In this document: one piece after another, positions 59,150 to 64,000 of the stretch
How the letters are laid out: every line of letters starts with the position of its first letter
Numbering within the stretch: the first letter of the stretch is position 1
NCBI RefSeq assembly: GCF_030272615.1
Contig: NC_081405.1
Location: forward strand, 654,186,920-654,250,919
DNA from: Cryptomeria japonica
Lineage: Eukaryota > Streptophyta > Pinopsida > Cupressales > Cupressaceae
DNA: 64,000 nt
Direction: 5' to 3'
Program-made: the position numbers and the translations under genes
The notes under the pieces: generated by a model
What the model saw: only the letters and a program-made list of their open reading frames with translations
Told to the model about the DNA's origin: nothing
Database searches by the model: none

Positions 59150-59492
59150 CATTCCCGAGGTAGACATTTAATGTAGTCAATCTTCACATGCAAGATCCTC
59201 AAGTAAATCCTTCACGTGCACAAAACTGATGTGGCATCTCGATCTCATCCTTATGTCTTAGCTAACTCAAAACACCCTTGGTTGCACCATACAGACCATA
59301 CCAAAAACCCTAAAACTGAATAGAGACTACCAACCAGTAGTAACACTTAGTGAACCCCAACACCGGTCCACTCCATCCTGGTTGACCAAAACCGCTTCCA
59401 ATCTTCATACCGGTGCATACCAGTGTACCTACTTGAGCACATATTGACATCAATGACAACATCCTTTGTCACCACTTCATCATATGCCAACA
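59150..59492 (-). repeat. E 5' LTR, second part
   Basis: The second CATTC (59150-59154) is followed by the rest of the E LTR, matching 38828-39168 and ending ATGCCAACA at 59492. Confidence 0.92.
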
Positions 59493-61217
59493 CGTTCTTG
59501 GTAACTTAGTCAAATGTCTACCATCTGATTCCTATCGGTCCTCAACTTGCCTTCTCAACAATCTTCTACAACTCTTGTATATCGGTTGCCTCACTATTGT
59601 CAGTTGAACTCTTCAACCTATTTCTCACTCACACACTCAGTCTCCTTTTTTATTCTTATTGAGTACTTGACTGATCTTCTCTCTCATGTAGCAACAACAC
59701 TCTATCATTCAGTAGCTCGATCAATATCTTTGGCTCACATACATATAGCCAATTTTTCCCACCAAGATGTGAGTTTGGACATTCACATAGTTAGGGTTTC
59801 CACCATGCACTAAATCTCCATCTAATCTGATCTCTAATCATCATGACATATCAAATCCAATCTGATATCATGTCCTTGATTTGACACTCAATCAATGAGC
59901 ATCGCCCATCTGTCTACCCAATGAAACATGTCTTCTCTCTTTAGTCATTTGTAGCATGTTTTTTTGGCCTCTTGTCTGATCAATCACATGCATGATGCAG
60001 TTTCCTTCACCCTCTTCGATCTGCAAGATCAACCTTTTCTCGATCTCCATTGTTTCCTTCATCTCAAGCCACAATCCTATGCTTTTCTTCCTCAAGCCTC
60101 GTAGTCATCATAAATGTTGGACCAGTCACCAATGAGCTCACCGACACATCACATTAACCTGTGCATGCATGCCACTTCACCTCCACATGGCCCCTTTGTT
60201 GGCACCCACCTTTGCTAAGTCTTTTATGTCAATCTAGACAAGATCACCAACCAACCACACAATCGGGTTCATCTACCAATTCATAGACCCTGCTGGTTAC
60301 ACCCTAATCGATCTGCCTTCAATCTTGCACTCTGCTTATCTTCTAGTGGAACACTCAACCCAGTTGACACATTTGCCAACTTACCTTATGCACATCATTA
60401 GCAGTTGGGAGCCTTCCACATCTTCACTTTGATAGCATTACTAGTGGACATACTTACCGATAAACATCTTGATGACATCATGTCATCAATCTTCAACATG
60501 CCTCCATTTGTCTACATCCGTGGTAACATCTTTCTTCACCACTGGACTAGTTATGCTATCAACATGTTTATCAAAAATGTTTATCAAAAGTGACAAACAT
60601 ATCCTTCAATCTCTATATCAACAACTCAAAATGTCTACTTGGTTGATCCGGTGCATATCCTTGATCACATTCACCTAAGGCAGCTTAATGTTTCATCAGT
60701 TCATTTAGTATGAGCCTTCAATCACCTACCTTTAACCTTTTATATTATCTCAAAGGATTATGATGCATTCCATGCATAATAGGAGATAAGATCCACTTAC
60801 CGGTGGTAGTGGATCCTTGTCATCTGCATCCTGCAATGCACTCATGTGGCATCCCTATTTGTGCAGTATATCTTCAAATAGGTACATGTGATATGGTATG
60901 GGCACATTCACTATCAGTCATCTCTTTACATGGTGACTACATCTTCATCCGGTGGGAGTCTTGTTGTTCTGCATCCACACAGCCTATCAGTGACCTATAC
61001 ATATCTTCAGCACAAGTCAAACTGACTTGTATACTAGTGACTCCAAAGGTCATTCTACTAGATTACATTCTCTCTCTTACCCTATCGGTGTTCTGCAACA
61101 CAATATGATATCAAGGATATCACATCCTATATGCATCCATGACAGTGAAACACATACATCTCTTGTACCAATATCGTGCCTATACCGGTTGACATCAATG
61201 ACAACAAAATTCCAACA
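59493..61217 (-). repeat. D' 3' LTR, second part
   Basis: It begins with the E duplicate CGTTC and ends TTCCAACA before a polypurine tract. It is pyrimidine-rich and shares words with the D LTR (for example 'ttgacatcaatgacaac' before the end). It contains no gene. The plus-strand frames at 59547, 60405, 60803 and 61027 are not supported. Confidence 0.78.
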
Positions 61218-61395
61218 ATCTCCCCCTTTGGCATTGATTTCAACTCATGTAGTATCCAACCCACTACGTAATCTCTCTCCTCCTTTGTGTGATCCAACTC
61301 TTCCCCTTTGTATAATCCATGGATTCTCACACATGTAGTATGCGGTATACTACAAAATATTTCTCCCCCTTTGACAACAATGGCAAAGGGCACTT
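61218..61395 (-). other. D' polypurine tract cluster
   Basis: Pyrimidine runs tctccccctttgg (61219-61231), tcctcctttg (about 61286), cttcccctttg (about 61300) and tctccccctttg (about 61361) follow. The first abuts the LTR. Confidence 0.72.
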
Positions 61396-62856
61396 TTAGG
61401 GTCTCTCAGCTCCTTGTATCTCCTGAGCACTAACATAAATCTTTCTCCCCTTTTTCTTTACCTGCTTCATCACCTCCTATGATACAATCATTTTTTACAT
61501 CTTCTCAAGTCATAGTACTTGAGATGGAGAACTCAACCATCAACTGACACCAATTTAGTATGCAAAGCTGATATTAATTGTTGAAGCACTAAATTGAAAA
61601 AGGATGTGTCAATGAACACTTCTTATCTGCCGATTAGACTGCATCATCTCCTATTTGATCCCAATATTTTTTAGAATCAAGTGTGATTCTACTATGAATA
61701 CAACCAACCAAATGAAAAGTAGATACCCCTAAACATGAAATTCTCCTGGGTATTCATACAACACTTTCCATCTTGTGCAGTTAGTACACTCACAAGTTCA
61801 AGCTTGTCAGCTCTGCTCCACAAGCACTTGAACTCCCCCCGAGTTATACATCTCAGGTCCATAATGTTGGTGAGATCCAATACTAGGGAACCAATCGTCT
61901 CCATATACAATTAAGTTGTGCAACTGTGATCATCTGATGATCTTTTAGCTGCATTATATCCACCACAGCATATGACATGACCCTGGATGTACACAATTCC
62001 ATACAATGTCATCATCATGCCATAAATTAAACCGGTTAGCCCAAAACATGCATGCCTTCATGATCAACAACCAAACCAATATATATATTTTGGGTCTTCA
62101 TCAAGACCACCTGAGACATAAAATCCTCATTCCATGCTACTAAGGCTAATGCAATGATCTCCAACCTCATTGTCTTACATAACCTACAAGTACCTGCTAG
62201 CATTCATACTAGTAACATCCTCCACATACTGGTTTCTTGTACCAGTCCATCATCACTATCGGAGCCCCTTTTTGTAACTCCTAACATTTTGTGTCACTTT
62301 GCATCTGATTTTAATTATTATTCTCCATCTATTGATACATGCAGTAGTGATCCAACTCTGATCTATAAATGTGTATCCAAGATTGCCACTACACACACTT
62401 ATCTTCTCATTTCCATCTTTCATACTGACAACATATTGTTCTTACATGTGTCCTTCTTCACTGAGGGGGTGAAAGATAAGTTTAGTATACTACTCCCCTT
62501 AAGGTCCTACATCTCCTTTAAGCCTTAGGAGATATCACTTGTGCATTGAATGCATAGTTTTGATCCATGGTCTTCTTCCTCCAAACCTTCTTGGTCTCAT
62601 TCTTCTTTCCATTTTCAGTCATTGGAACAGGTCTTACCTTCTTTTACTAATGGGTCCTTTCATTTCTAGATCCTACTACATAATCGAAAGTAGTTATATG
62701 GTAGCACACAACATCCATCCCAAATTCATGATTGGGGAATCTCTTAATATACCGGGTTGACCATCTTCTTCTAGTCATGTTGTTGTGTTTGAAAATCAAA
62801 ATTGGTGGACCTCTTGATCCTGCAGGGACATTTCTCCTTTGGTTCCATGCAGGTCT
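61396..62856 (-). other. D' interior where pol is expected but not seen
   Basis: About 1.5 kb of pyrimidine-rich sequence has no RT, RNase H or integrase motif on either strand that I can read. It contains ACTCCCCC-type stretches similar to the region between the D LTR and D pol. The gag-like region follows directly at 62857. Confidence 0.5.
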
Positions 62857-64000
62857 CTAACTTCCATATGCTTTGTATTCATTTCTATGTTGAGCATAGC
62901 TACTATACCAGCTTCCATATGACTTCAAGTCCTTCTTCTTATGTGTCATAACTTCTATGGCAAATTCCATTGCAGCTATAACAAACATTATTTGCATAAT
63001 GGGGAGAGGGATATGCATGTATCTACTCCTTGATACATTTTTCTCATTTGCATGATATTTATGAGATCCTAGATTGTTCCTTCTAGATCCCTTTCTACAT
63101 TCTTCTACCCTATGGCCATGACCATTACATGTAAAAAAATAACTAGTAAAGGATGGAATATGACTTACAAATTTATTTTTCCATGCATGGGGAGATCTTA
63201 CCGGTTTAGCATCTCCATTTCTTATTCTTTGGGGATGGATCCTGGGTTGTCCATTATTTTCATTTCCTCCATCTAGTCCTTTTATCTTCCACACTTGTAT
63301 TGACATGTGGGTGGTAGCATTTCTTTGTCCTCTACCGGTAGGAGGTCTTCTCATGTACCTTCTTTCAGTGAAGTTGTCTTCTCCTATCTTCCCTTTAACT
63401 TTGGGAACTACATTGTTCCTCCTTCTTGCAACATTGGTCTTCATTCTTGTCTTCATGTCTTCACTGGTTGTGGTTAGCCCAACCTTCTTCTGAGGAGTAT
63501 CTCTAACTTTGAAGGTCTATCCCTTGTTCTCTTTATTTGAGGAGACAAACAAAATGTCATTGTGGGGGACATTCTTGCTAGTGGAGCATTCACCTGCACC
63601 ACTACCTAAACCTTTGGTGTCCTTGGCATACTTTTGCTTATTTAGCATCTTATCCAAGGCATCACTGCTTCCATCAAACCAGATTCTTACCTTGATCTCA
63701 TCTTGACATTTCTCAAGGTCATTTTGGAGAGTCTCCATTTCTCCAAACAACTTCTGATATTCTTTATCTTTTACTTATAGCTCAGATGCTATATCATTAC
63801 ATCGACACTCCTCAGTGCTTACTTATTGATTCTGTAACTCTAAGACACACTTCTCAGATTCTTCAAGGCATCTGATCAACCATTTATGCTCCATAATAGC
63901 AACATTCTTGAATAGCTTGTATTCATTTCTTACTCTACAGAGTTCTTCAAGTGCATTTACAAGCTCTCCTTCAAGATCAACTTCTGCTTCCTCTTCTTCT
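62857..64000 (-). pseudogene. D' gag, C-terminal and middle part
   Basis: The block 62857-63456 is basic, with a knuckle remnant CNGHGHRVEEC whose first Cys is lost, and a further Cys/His-like segment near 62950-63000. The block 63517-63750 has a coiled coil followed by GSSDALDKMLNKQK, which matches the D gag (GSTEALDKMLRK, about 12240-12270). Farther right the minus strand continues as acidic coiled coil (EEEAEVDLEGELV at the window edge), like D (KVDLEGELISSLEEL). Stops separate the parts. The N-terminal gag domain would lie beyond the window. Confidence 0.75.

Larger units (their letters stand above)
37758..59492 (-). mobile_element. E: complete Sirevirus-type copia retrotransposon, 5' LTR split by C2
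   Basis: Its LTRs are 37758-39168 (1,411 bp) and 43602-44658 plus 59155-59492 (about 1,395 bp). Primer site, gag and pol lie between on the minus strand. Without C2 it is about 7.2 kb. It interrupts the D' LTR. The flanks are CGGTC (37753-37757) and CGTTC (59493-59497), one mismatch. Confidence 0.88.

Noticed and set aside
59547-61338. Several 60-100-codon plus-strand ORFs
   Set aside because: They lie within the pyrimidine-rich D' LTR and polypurine region, overlap one another, and match no family.

Overview
The window is plant nuclear repeat DNA. I see no host gene, tRNA, rRNA or CRISPR array. Nearly every base can be assigned to LTR retrotransposons inserted into one another. Most are Ty1/copia elements with Sirevirus-type traits: a methionine-tRNA-type primer site reading TGGTATCAGA, repeated polypurine tracts, large gags with several zinc knuckles, and in two elements a long accessory ORF after pol. 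One is a Ty3/gypsy chromovirus-like element with a very long LTR. One is a pol-less LTR element carrying a plant mobile domain (PMD) gene in antisense. The plant-restricted families, AT-rich DNA and nesting depth suggest a large, repeat-packed seed-plant genome, perhaps a conifer; the species is a guess.

Layout, using my own labels. C3 (+) is the base layer; only its accessory ORF and 3' flank are visible, at 6225-6459, 15434-16950 and 36533-37168. Inserted into C3 are: C1 (-, 4386-6224, truncated by the window), which was split by A1 (+, 1-4385), whose LTR was hit by a solo LTR (2944-3734); D (-, 6465-15428); A2 (+, 16951-36532), whose 5' LTR was split by B (18027-30711); and D' (-, from 37169 past the right end). 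The D' LTR was split by E (-, 37758-59492). The E LTR was split by C2 (+, 44659-59149). C2 contains G (+, 46801-55352, gypsy). The deepest stack is C3 > D' > E > C2 > G, five layers.

I read the boundaries from TG..CA termini and 5-bp target-site duplications: GAGCC for the solo LTR, GAGAA for D, ATAAT for B, CATTC for C2, CGGTC/CGTTC for E, and TAGAT/CAAAT (probably from CAGAT) for A2. Removing each insert restores the interrupted LTR or ORF.

The coding regions are decayed. In-frame stops are mostly TAG and catalytic losses are mostly G-to-A or C-to-T, as expected from deamination of methylated cytosine at CHG sites. B is the youngest by LTR comparison (about 2.6% divergence by eye).

The main observations for follow-up are: a stem-loop with a C-rich loop just upstream of the primer site, whose stem changes in a compensatory way among six LTR families; the antisense PMD gene inside pol-less element B; an array of six near-palindromes and three telomere-like hairpins in the G LTR; and the chimeric C2/G junction.
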